NCBI GenBank assembly: GCA_025357355.1
Contig: JANXPK010000393.1
Span: 1 to 7,065, forward strand
DNA: 7,065 nucleotides
Reading direction: 5' to 3'
DNA from: Rhodobacterales bacterium
GTDB taxonomy: Bacteria > Pseudomonadota > Alphaproteobacteria > Rhodobacterales > Rhodobacteraceae
The position numbers were made by a program, and so were the translations under genes. The first letter of the stretch is position 1, and each line of letters begins with the position of its first letter. Below the pieces are notes generated by a model. That model did no database searches and had not been told where the DNA came from. It saw only the letters and a list, made by a program, of their open reading frames with translations. Of this stretch, positions 1 through 6,231 are shown piece after piece.

Positions 1-1
1 C

Positions 2-625
2 CTGTTCCGCCGCGAAGCCGACAATCCCGGGCCAAAATTGCAAATTTCATCCGATGCCGCCGATGCACTGGGTCTGGTGGCTGGCCAGCCGGCCGTGATC
101 AATGTAACCGCATTGCGCCGGGAAGAGGTTGCAGCCCCAGCGCCAAGTGCCACCAAGCCCCTGCTAGACACTTCGCAAACTGTCCAGCCGGCGCCGATTG
201 CGGAAGTGACAACGACTGCCACCGCCGCTATCGACAAGACCACCGGCAAACCAGCAGCCAAGCCTGCAATCCAGCCCGCAGCCAAGCCTGGCGTGCTGCC
301 CACAATTCAACCACCAGCCAAACCCGTGGTCCAGCCTGCTATCAAGCCCGCCGCGGCCACTGCCGCGCTACCGGTGGTGGCAGCACCCGCGGTCCCGGTC
401 GCGCCTGCCGCTGGCGGAGCGTCGATCCAGATCGGGATATTCTCGGTCGAGGACAATGCCAAACGTGCGGTCGCGGCCCTGACCAAGATTGGCATCGTGG
501 CCACGATCCGCCCTGAAACCAGTCACGGCAAGCCATTGTGGAGCGTGCTTGCTTCCGGAGACGCCGCCGTTCTGGCCAGGGTCAAGAAGGCAGGCTTTGC
601 CGACGCCTATTTTCTGAAACGCTAA
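2..625 (+). CDS. SPOR-domain envelope protein, 5'-truncated by the window edge
   Basis: The frame is open from base 2, so the start lies left of the window; a TTG at 38 is an internal Leu codon, not a convincing start. About 207 residues are visible in three parts. The first ~45 residues include an SSDAADALGLVAGQPA segment that resembles the end of the RlpA double-psi barrel (inference). A Pro/Ala/Lys/Gln-rich low-complexity linker follows, with 8-residue repeats at 251-358. Bases 419-622 encode a C-terminal SPOR-like domain: ASIQIGIFS, an Ala-rich helix after EDNAKRAV, then a closing strand ending in DAYFLKR. SPOR domains are known to bind glycan strands stripped of stem peptides at the septum, so a periplasmic or outer-membrane lipoprotein role is likely, though the signal sequence is outside the window. 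The gene ends 16 nt before the D,D-carboxypeptidase, consistent with a joint peptidoglycan role. SPOR assignment is fairly firm; full-length identity (RlpA-like or not) is open. Confidence 0.8.
   Translation: MFRREADNPGPKLQISSDAADALGLVAGQPAVINVTALRREEVAAPAPSATKPLLDTSQTVQPAPIAEVTTTATAAIDKTTGKPAAKPAIQPAAKPGVLPTIQPPAKPVVQPAIKPAAATAALPVVAAPAVPVAPAAGGASIQIGIFSVEDNAKRAVAALTKIGIVATIRPETSHGKPLWSVLASGDAAVLARVKKAGFADAYFLKR
251..358 (+). repeat. In-frame degenerate PAxKPxxQ repeats in the SPOR protein linker
   Basis: Four degenerate units in the coding frame read PAAKPAIQ, PAAKPGVLPTIQ, PPAKPVVQ and PAIKPAAA. The basic unit is 24 nt; the second unit carries four extra residues. The copies differ at many bases, so the array is old rather than a recent slippage product. 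Functionally it is probably an extended basic, proline-rich spacer that lets the C-terminal SPOR domain reach peptidoglycan from an anchored N terminus (inference). Confidence 0.7.
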
Positions 626-641
626 GGTCCCGAAGAACCGC

Positions 642-1805
642 ATGCACCGTTTCCTGCGCCCCTTTGCAAGTCTTTGCCTTCTGGCTCTGCTGATCGGCCT
701 TGGCCTGCCAGCACGCGCCTTCGATACTCAGGCCACTGCGGCTTGGGTCTATGACATCACCACCCATACCGTCTTGATGGACAAAAACGGCGAGGCGCCG
801 GTGCCCCCGGCGTCGATGTCGAAACTGATGACGGTGAACATGCTGTTCGAGGCCCTCAAGGATGGGCGTGTCAGCATGGACACGACCTTTGGCGTTTCGG
901 CCCATGCGGTCAGCTTCACCACGCAGGGCGGCTCTACCATGTACCTGCAGGAAGGCGACAGACCGACGGTCAAAGACCTGATCCAGGGCATGATCGTCAA
1001 TTCCGGCAATGATGCTTGCGTCGTGGCCGCCGAAGGCCTGGCCGGAACAGAAGCGGCCTTCGCCGACCAGATGACCGAACGCGGCAAGGCTATTGGCCTG
1101 GAGCAGTCGCATTTCGCCAATGCCTCGGGTTGGCCAGATCCGCAACAGCGTATGAGCATGAAGGATCTCGGCATCCTTGGCGACCATATCATCGAGACTT
1201 ATCCCGATCTCTATCCGGTCTTTTCGCAAACCGAATTCAACTACAAGAACCGTGCACCGGCCAACGCCAACAACCGCAACCCCTTGCTAAAGCTCAATAT
1301 TGGTGCGGATGGCCTCAAGACAGGGCATACTGATGAGGCAGGCTATGGCATGGTCGGCTCGGTCAAACAGGGCGACCGGCGGATCATCTTCGCCTTTACC
1401 GGCATGACCAGCGAAAAGGATCGTGCCAGCGAGGCCGAACGCATCGCTACCTGGGCCTTTCGCCAGTTCGCCCTGAAAACGGTAGCCAAGGCCGGAACGC
1501 ATATCGCCGATGCCGAGGTGTTCATGGGGGATGCGGCCACGGTCGGTCTGGTGCCTGCCTCCGACCTGCGCCTGCTGCTGCCTGCACTGGCGCAAGGTGA
1601 TATTTCCGCCGATGTCGTCTATGCCGGACCGATCAAGGCTCCGGTTGCCAAAGGCACCAAGCTGGCGGACCTGATCATCCATATCACCGGCCTGCAAGAC
1701 GGACACGTCGATCTGGTCGCAGAAAAGGACATTGGCCCCGCTGGCTTCGTCTCGCGGCTGATGACGGCCGCCAATCAATTGCGCAGCCGCTATCTGGGCG
1801 GCTGA
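642..1805 (+). CDS. D-alanyl-D-alanine carboxypeptidase (PBP5/6 type, peptidase family S11)
   Basis: This 387-residue protein has the full set of low-molecular-weight penicillin-binding protein motifs: S58-M-S-K61 with the acylated serine, S121-G-N123, and K226-T-G228. A Sec signal peptide is clear: basic MHRFLR, a Leu-rich core to about residue 21, and a likely cut after ARA (26/27). Residues ~30-255 form the transpeptidase-like domain, ~278-365 match the position of the PBP5 C-terminal beta domain, and the last ~22 residues (GFVSRLMTAANQL and following) look like the amphipathic helix that anchors such enzymes to the outer face of the inner membrane. The enzyme removes the terminal D-Ala from pentapeptide stems in the periplasm. 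The ATG at 642 puts the signal peptide right at the N terminus; GAAGAA at 632-637 is only a weak ribosome site. The stop overlaps the tmk start by one base. Length is typical. Which E. coli paralogue (dacA, dacC or dacD) it matches cannot be told from this alone, so no symbol is given. Confidence 0.95.
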   Translation: MHRFLRPFASLCLLALLIGLGLPARAFDTQATAAWVYDITTHTVLMDKNGEAPVPPASMSKLMTVNMLFEALKDGRVSMDTTFGVSAHAVSFTTQGGSTMYLQEGDRPTVKDLIQGMIVNSGNDACVVAAEGLAGTEAAFADQMTERGKAIGLEQSHFANASGWPDPQQRMSMKDLGILGDHIIETYPDLYPVFSQTEFNYKNRAPANANNRNPLLKLNIGADGLKTGHTDEAGYGMVGSVKQGDRRIIFAFTGMTSEKDRASEAERIATWAFRQFALKTVAKAGTHIADAEVFMGDAATVGLVPASDLRLLLPALAQGDISADVVYAGPIKAPVAKGTKLADLIIHITGLQDGHVDLVAEKDIGPAGFVSRLMTAANQLRSRYLGG

Positions 1806-2428
1806 TGGCTGGGCATTTCTTCAGTTTTGAGGGCATCGACGGCTCCGGTAAGTCGACGCAAGCCCGGCTTCTCGCCGACGCTTTGCGGGCCGAGGGTTTG
1901 GCCGTCACCCTGACACGCGAGCCCGGCGGCAGCCCGGGGGCCGAGGAAATTCGCCGTCTGGTGTTGGAGGGTGACCCCGACCGCTGGTCGCCCGAGACCG
2001 AGATCCTGCTTTTTACTGCCGCTCGCCGCGACCATTTGGAAAAGACGATCCGACCCGCCCTGGCCCGCGGCGACATTGTCATCACCGACCGCTTTGCTGA
2101 CAGCACACGGATGTATCAGGGTATTTCACGCGGTGAACTTGGCGCCACCGTCGACCAATTGCACGACCTTATGATCGGTGTTGAACCCGATCTGACCTTC
2201 TTGATCGACGTTGATCCGCAGGTGGGATTGGGTCGTGCACAGGCACGGGCCGGCTTGGAGATGCGGTTCGAGGACATGGGGCTTGATCTGCAACGCAAGA
2301 TGCGCACCGGATTCCTCGCACTTGCGGCGCGCGAACAGCGGTTCCGGGTGATCAGCGGCGAGCGAGACACGGTGGCGATTGCCGCCGACGTCAAGGCCCG
2401 TGCCCTTGTCTATCTGGCTGGGACATGA
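1805..2428 (+). CDS. tmk: Thymidylate kinase
   Basis: Thymidylate kinase phosphorylates dTMP to dTDP in the cytoplasm, an essential step of dTTP supply. The 207-residue length is standard. Visible motifs are the Walker A loop FEGIDGSGKST (G10 to T18, K16 catalytic), TREPGG at 37-42, the DR motif at D95-R96 (ITDRFADST, then YQG), and a lid segment around 144-155 rich in Arg and ending in RFED. A lid carrying the arginines together with a P-loop lacking the eukaryotic Arg fits the bacterial type II (E. coli-like) enzyme. The ATG shares its A with the TGA of the carboxypeptidase gene (TGATG), and the stop overlaps holB in ATGA, so translation is probably coupled on both sides. Only a weak GGG lies upstream of the start, which fits re-initiation. 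Confidence 0.97.
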   Translation: MAGHFFSFEGIDGSGKSTQARLLADALRAEGLAVTLTREPGGSPGAEEIRRLVLEGDPDRWSPETEILLFTAARRDHLEKTIRPALARGDIVITDRFADSTRMYQGISRGELGATVDQLHDLMIGVEPDLTFLIDVDPQVGLGRAQARAGLEMRFEDMGLDLQRKMRTGFLALAAREQRFRVISGERDTVAIAADVKARALVYLAGT

Positions 2429-3549
2429 GCGACGATATACCCGAGCCCGACCGGACCCATGGCGCGCCGCACCCTCGGGCCACACAGCGACTGATCGGGC
2501 AAGCCCTTGCAGAGACAAGCTTTCTGGACGCTTTCAACACCGGGAAGCTGCACCATGCCTGGCTGATCACTGGCCCGCGTGGGGTTGGCAAGGCAACGCT
2601 GGCCTGGCGTCTGGCACGGTTCCTGCTTGCAACGCCGGAACCCGACGACGGCATGTTCGCACCTCCGCCGCCCAAAACGCTCAACATCCCTGGTGCCAAT
2701 CCGATCGCTCATCGCGTCAAGGCGCTGTCTGAACCCCGTCTGTTCCTTCTCCGCCGCCCCTATGACGAAAAGGCTGAGCGACTGCGCGCCGAAATCACGG
2801 TAGACGAAGTCCGCAAGTTGAAAAGCTATTTCACCCTGTCCGCCGCTGATGGTGGCAGGCGGGTCGCCATCGTGGACAGCGTCGACGACATGAACACCTC
2901 CGCCGCCAACGCCCTTCTTAAACTGCTGGAAGAGCCGCCCGCCAAGGTCACCCTTTTTCTGATCTCGCACCAGCCCGCCCGGCTGTTGCCGACCATCCGC
3001 TCGCGCTGTCGCGAGTTGCGCCTGCTGACTTTGTCGACCAATGATCTTTCTGCGGCGTTGCTTCAGGCAGGCGGCGAGGTCGCGCCCGAGGATCAGTCAG
3101 CCCTTGCCGAACTGGCTGACGGATCGGTAGGTGAGGCGTTCGAGATGACAAATCTTGACGGGCTGAAGCTTTATTCCGCATTGATCCGCGTCCTTTCCAC
3201 CCTGCCCCAGCTTGACCGCCAAATGGCGCTGACCCTGGCCGAGGCTGGCGGGCGCAAGGGCGGCGAGGCGCAATTCGATCTGATCGTCGCGCTGATCGAC
3301 CGGTTTCTGGCCCGCCTGGCCCGCGCCGGCACCTTGCGCCAACTGCCGCCAGAGGCGGCTCGTGGCGAGGCGGCGCTGATCGAACGACTGGCCCCCTCGC
3401 CTGGCGCCGCCCGCCTCTGGGCCGATGTGGCACAGACGCTGGGCAACCGGGCGCGGCGCGGCCGGGAGGTCAACCTTGACCCCGCCGCCCTTCTCATGGA
3501 TATGGTCCTCAAGATCGACGAGACTGCGGGCACGCTCGCACAGAGGTAG
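2425..3549 (+). CDS. holB: DNA polymerase III subunit delta' (clamp loader)
   Basis: Delta' is the stator of the clamp-loader complex that opens and loads the beta sliding clamp. The 374-residue protein has an AAA+ module: HHAWLITGPRGVGKAT at 43-58 (Walker A, G50 to T58), the delta'/gamma signature ANALLKLLEEPP at 161-172, and IRSRC with the S193-R194-C195 motif that supplies the arginine finger. The Walker B position reads VDSVDD (150-155), short of a catalytic DExx, as expected for a subunit that does not hydrolyse ATP. The region 70-105, where E. coli delta' carries its four zinc-binding cysteines, is Pro-rich and has no Cys, so the zinc module is absent. The C-terminal ~150 residues are helical and divergent, as usual for the collar domain. 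It begins inside the tmk stop (ATGA) and ends 2 nt before tatD; tmk-holB adjacency is conserved in proteobacteria and supports the call. Confidence 0.95.
   Translation: MSDDIPEPDRTHGAPHPRATQRLIGQALAETSFLDAFNTGKLHHAWLITGPRGVGKATLAWRLARFLLATPEPDDGMFAPPPPKTLNIPGANPIAHRVKALSEPRLFLLRRPYDEKAERLRAEITVDEVRKLKSYFTLSAADGGRRVAIVDSVDDMNTSAANALLKLLEEPPAKVTLFLISHQPARLLPTIRSRCRELRLLTLSTNDLSAALLQAGGEVAPEDQSALAELADGSVGEAFEMTNLDGLKLYSALIRVLSTLPQLDRQMALTLAEAGGRKGGEAQFDLIVALIDRFLARLARAGTLRQLPPEAARGEAALIERLAPSPGAARLWADVAQTLGNRARRGREVNLDPAALLMDMVLKIDETAGTLAQR
3542..3546 (+). promoter_or_regulatory. Ribosome binding site of the TatD gene
   Basis: AGAGG lies inside the last codons of holB and is separated by 5 nt from the ATG at 3552. 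It is one of the better Shine-Dalgarno matches in the operon and fixes that start. Confidence 0.6.
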
Positions 3550-3551
3550 CG

Positions 3552-4361
3552 ATGGCAAAGAACCCTCCTGAACTGGTCGACAGCCATTGCCACCTCGATT
3601 TCCCCGATTTCAACGGCGAACTGCCGCAAATACTGGCGCGGGCAAAGGCGGCTGGCGTCACCCGCATGGTGACGATCTGCACCCGTCTCAGGCAGGAGCC
3701 GCAGGTTCGCGCCATTGCCGAGGCCAATGACGGCGTGTTCTATGCCGCAGGCACCCATCCGATGAGCGCAGCCGAAGAGCCCCTTGCCACCATCGAGGAA
3801 TTGGTCGCCCTGTCACGGCATCCGAAATTCGTCGGCATCGGCGAAACCGGTCTTGACTACCACTATACCGCCGACAGCGCCGCGATCCAGGCCACCTCGT
3901 TGCGCATCCATATCGAGGCCGCACAGACGACCCAACTGCCCCTGATCATCCACTCGCGCGCCGCCGATGACGATATGGCGCGCATCTTGTCTGAAGGTAT
4001 GAAAATCCGCCCCTATTCCTGCGTGATGCATTGCTTTTCTTCCGGTGCCTTGCTGGCTCAGGTGGCGTTGGAGATGGGGTTTTACCTGTCGATGTCAGGA
4101 ATTGCGACTTTCCCCAAATCGGGAGAGTTGCGCGACATCTTTGCTGCCGCCCCGCTCAATCGCATCCTTGTGGAAACCGATAGTCCCTACCTCGCCCCGA
4201 TCCCCCATCGTGGCCGTCGCAATGAGCCTGCTTACACGGCCTTCACTGCCAAAACAGGTGCGCAACTCTGCGGCATCACCGAGGCCGAATTTGCCGCAGC
4301 AACGTCAGCCAATTTCGACCGTCTGTTCACCCGCGCGGCATCCACGTCGAGGGCAGCCTGA
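3552..4361 (+). CDS. TatD-family metal-dependent hydrolase (YcfH-like)
   Basis: This 269-residue TIM-barrel hydrolase carries every TatD metal-site motif: DSHCHLD at 10-16 (H12, H14), GTHP at 67-70, GIGETGLDYH at 95-104 (E98 bridging), IHSR with H134, VMHCFSSG with H160, and VETDSPYLAP with D210. RGRRNEP at 220-226 is the usual downstream signature. TatD proteins are cytoplasmic, divalent-metal hydrolases. E. coli TatD has 3'-5' DNase activity, and some relatives act as D-aminoacyl-tRNA deacylases, so the exact substrate is not certain. Position right after tmk-holB matches ycfH of E. coli and suggests the YcfH branch rather than the paralogue beside tatABC. The ATG is set by AGAGG 5 nt upstream and starts 2 nt after holB; the stop overlaps the next gene by one base. 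Confidence 0.93.
   Translation: MAKNPPELVDSHCHLDFPDFNGELPQILARAKAAGVTRMVTICTRLRQEPQVRAIAEANDGVFYAAGTHPMSAAEEPLATIEELVALSRHPKFVGIGETGLDYHYTADSAAIQATSLRIHIEAAQTTQLPLIIHSRAADDDMARILSEGMKIRPYSCVMHCFSSGALLAQVALEMGFYLSMSGIATFPKSGELRDIFAAAPLNRILVETDSPYLAPIPHRGRRNEPAYTAFTAKTGAQLCGITEAEFAAATSANFDRLFTRAASTSRAA
4349..4353 (+). promoter_or_regulatory. Ribosome binding site of the metallo-hydrolase gene
   Basis: GAGGG within the last codons of the TatD gene is 7 nt before the ATG at 4361. It supports that start and hence the 1-nt TGATG overlap with the upstream gene. Confidence 0.6.
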
Positions 4362-5164
4362 TGGCGACCTTGCGCTTTACCATTCTCGGCTGCGGCTCTT
4401 CCGGCGGCGTTCCGCGACTTGGGGGGCTTTGGGGCGACTGCGATCCCAAGAACCCAAAGAACCGTCGGCGGCGTTGTTCGATGCTGGTGGAACGGTTGCA
4501 GGGCGACGATGTTACCCGAGTGTTGATCGACACCTCGCCGGACATGCGCGAGCAGCTGCTTGATGCCGGGGTCGGTCGCTTGGACGGCGTGGTCTATACC
4601 CATTCTCATGCCGACCATGTTCACGGCATCGACGACCTGCGCCAGATCGTGATCTTCATGCAGCGGCGTTTGACGGTGTGGGCGGATGCACCGACGCAAA
4701 ATGCGCTGATCTCGCGCTTTGGCTATGCCTTTACCCAACCGGAGGGCTCGCCCTACCCCTCGATCCTCGACCTGCGCTCGATCAACGGCGCCTTTGCGGT
4801 CGATGGACCTGCGGGGCCAATCGAGTTTCAACCCTTCACCGTCGATCACGGCGCGATGGATGCCTTGGGCTTCCGTATCGGGCCGCTGGCCTATCTGCCC
4901 GATGCCGTGGCCATTCCGGAACAATCCTGGCCGTATCTCGAGGGGTTGCAATGCTGGGTGGTGGACGCGCTGCGCCGCAAACCGCACCCGACCCATGCCC
5001 ATCTGGCGCTGACCCTGCAATGGATTGCGCGGGCCAGACCGGTCGAGGCGGTGATCACCAACATGCACATGGACCTCGACTACGACACCCTCGTCAGGGA
5101 ACTGCCGCCTGGGGTGACCCCGGCCTATGACGGGCGGGTCCTGACCTTTCAAAATCAGCCCTGA
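4361..5164 (+). CDS. Metallo-beta-lactamase-fold hydrolase, PhnP-like
   Basis: The 267-residue protein starts with the PhnP-type glycine-rich strand LGCGSSGGVPRLGG (9-22). It has the metallo-beta-lactamase motif THSHADH (H81, H83, D85, H86), a second-shell DHG with H163, a bridging aspartate in YLPD (D181) and a late histidine in TNMHMD (H236), so a di-metal hydrolase site appears intact. Homologues are often labelled phosphoribosyl 1,2-cyclic phosphate phosphodiesterase after PhnP. However, the CxCxxC structural zinc cluster of E. coli PhnP is replaced here by GDCDPKNPKN followed by RRRRC, and no phosphonate genes are nearby, so that specific reaction is doubtful. There is no signal peptide; it should be cytoplasmic. 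It is tightly coupled to the TatD gene (TGATG, good ribosome site). Fold is sure; substrate (a phosphodiester or nucleic-acid-related ester is plausible) is unknown. Confidence 0.9.
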   Translation: MATLRFTILGCGSSGGVPRLGGLWGDCDPKNPKNRRRRCSMLVERLQGDDVTRVLIDTSPDMREQLLDAGVGRLDGVVYTHSHADHVHGIDDLRQIVIFMQRRLTVWADAPTQNALISRFGYAFTQPEGSPYPSILDLRSINGAFAVDGPAGPIEFQPFTVDHGAMDALGFRIGPLAYLPDAVAIPEQSWPYLEGLQCWVVDALRRKPHPTHAHLALTLQWIARARPVEAVITNMHMDLDYDTLVRELPPGVTPAYDGRVLTFQNQP

Positions 5165-5166
5165 AC

Positions 5167-6105
5167 ATGGGCATCCTGCTTGATGTAGTTCTGCCGGTTT
5201 TCCTGATCATCGGCTTTGGCTATGGCGCGGCCAAAGGCGGGCTTTTGTCCGAGACGGCCATCGATGGGCTGATGCGGTTCTCGCAGAACTTTGCGATCCC
5301 CTGCCTGTTGTTCAGTTCGATCGCGAAGTTGGACCTGTCAACCAGCTTTGACCCCGGATTGCTGCTCAGCTTCTACATCGGCGCCTTTGCGGGCTTTGCG
5401 GCCGGGTTCTTTGGCGCTCACAAGGGGTTTGGGCGGCCGCTGGACGAAAGTGTCGCCATCGGTTTTGCCTGCATGTTCTCGAACTCGCTGCTCTTGGGCC
5501 TGTCGATCACCGAGAGGGCCTATGGCAAGGATGCCCTGGCCGGAAATTATGCGATCATCGCCATGCATTCGCCGATGTTCTACGCCTTTGGCATTGCCCT
5601 GATGGAATGGGTTCGCTCGCGTGGTCAGGGATTGTCGGGGGTTGCGCTGGGCACTCAGGTGACGCGGGCGATCTTCTCACAGCCGCTGGTGTTGGGCATT
5701 GTCGCTGGGCTGGTGGTGAACTTGAGTGAACTTCCGGTCCCCGAGGCGGTGGGGGCGGCGGTTGACATGATGGGACGTGCGGGGTTGCCGGCGGCGCTGT
5801 TCGGTCTGGGCGGGATTTTGCTACGCTACCGGCCAGAGGGCGACAAGTCGCTGATCGCCCTCGTCGTGGCGATCACCTTGATCCTGCATCCGGTGGTCAC
5901 TTACGGCCTTGGGAGGTTCGTTTTCAAAATCGACGTGCCTTCCATGCGGTCGGCGGTGGTGACCGCCGCGATGCCGCCGGGGGTGAATGCCTATCTTTTT
6001 GCCCATCTTTACGGCACTGGCCGAAGGGTCGCTGCCTCGGCGGTGCTGATCGCCACGGCTCTTTCGATCCTGACAGCGTGGTTCTGGCTGCAAGTGCTGC
6101 CGTGA
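5167..6105 (+). CDS. AEC (auxin efflux carrier) family permease
   Basis: This 312-residue integral membrane protein shows about ten hydrophobic segments, near residues 4-22, 36-54, 65-83, 95-113, 127-147, 168-186, 203-220, 228-247, 262-280 and 288-309, split by a polar loop around 148-166. Family-like features include the N-terminal VLPVFLIIGFGY, NFAIPCLLFSSIA in the second helix, FSNSLLLGL in the fourth, and AAMPPGVNAYLFA in the ninth. Length and two five-helix halves fit Pfam membrane transport family PF03547 (AEC). Bacterial members move small carboxylates such as malonate or malate, or have no known substrate; nothing here decides which. The start is 2 nt after the metallo-hydrolase stop with no clear Shine-Dalgarno, so translation probably depends on the upstream gene. 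It is the last gene of the plus-strand run and may be a passenger of the operon. Confidence 0.88.
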   Translation: MGILLDVVLPVFLIIGFGYGAAKGGLLSETAIDGLMRFSQNFAIPCLLFSSIAKLDLSTSFDPGLLLSFYIGAFAGFAAGFFGAHKGFGRPLDESVAIGFACMFSNSLLLGLSITERAYGKDALAGNYAIIAMHSPMFYAFGIALMEWVRSRGQGLSGVALGTQVTRAIFSQPLVLGIVAGLVVNLSELPVPEAVGAAVDMMGRAGLPAALFGLGGILLRYRPEGDKSLIALVVAITLILHPVVTYGLGRFVFKIDVPSMRSAVVTAAMPPGVNAYLFAHLYGTGRRVAASAVLIATALSILTAWFWLQVLP

Positions 6106-6231
6106 GGGACATTCGGGGCGACAAGGTCATATGGTCCGAACCTCGGACTATGACGTATCCAATTGAAAAACATCAATTTAAAAAATTCTGTTAACCAGAT
6201 TTAAACCTATGCGCGCAGGCTATCCAGCCCC
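6106..6231. other. Convergent AT-rich intergenic region
   Basis: This 126-nt spacer separates the 3' ends of the AEC permease gene and the agmatinase-like gene. From about 6150 to 6212 it is far richer in A/T than the flanking genes and includes an A6 run at 6180-6185. No open frame of note, RNA gene or promoter-like element is recognisable. Its job is most likely transcription termination from both sides. Confidence 0.7.
6130..6152. terminator. Possible bidirectional terminator hairpin
   Basis: GTCCGA (6134-6139) and TCGGAC (6143-6148) form a perfect 6-bp stem with a 3-nt ACC loop, extendable outward through G-T, T-A, A-T and T-G pairs to about 10 bp. It begins about 25 nt after the permease stop. 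No T-tract directly follows on either strand, so it is not a textbook intrinsic terminator. A second, AT-only inverted repeat (AATTGA at 6161-6166, TCAATT at 6173-6178) sits just beyond it. Confidence 0.35.

Noticed and set aside
38..40. TTG as a start codon for the SPOR protein
   Set aside because: The frame continues upstream to base 2 with protein-like sequence (FRREADNPGPK) and there is no ribosome site; the gene is cut by the window edge.
251..358. CRISPR or short tandem DNA repeat
   Set aside because: The units are contiguous, degenerate at DNA level and in frame in a coding gene; there are no spacers.
626..641. Promoter for the carboxypeptidase gene between it and the SPOR gene
   Set aside because: The gap is only 16 nt and shows no -10/-35-like pair; read-through from upstream is simpler.
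582..1229. Minus-strand open frame (215 codons) opposite the carboxypeptidase gene
   Set aside because: Its composition is low-information and it covers the signal peptide, SxxK and SGN motifs of a clear plus-strand gene.
3171..3758. Minus-strand open frame (195 codons) spanning the holB/tatD junction
   Set aside because: It crosses two well-supported genes and its sequence is Arg/Ala/Ser-rich with no family features.
4232..5152. Long minus-strand open frame (306 codons) opposite the metallo-hydrolase gene
   Set aside because: It is rich in Arg, His, Gly and Gln with no recognisable motif, and it mirrors a plus-strand gene with complete catalytic motifs. This is the usual antisense shadow in GC-rich DNA.
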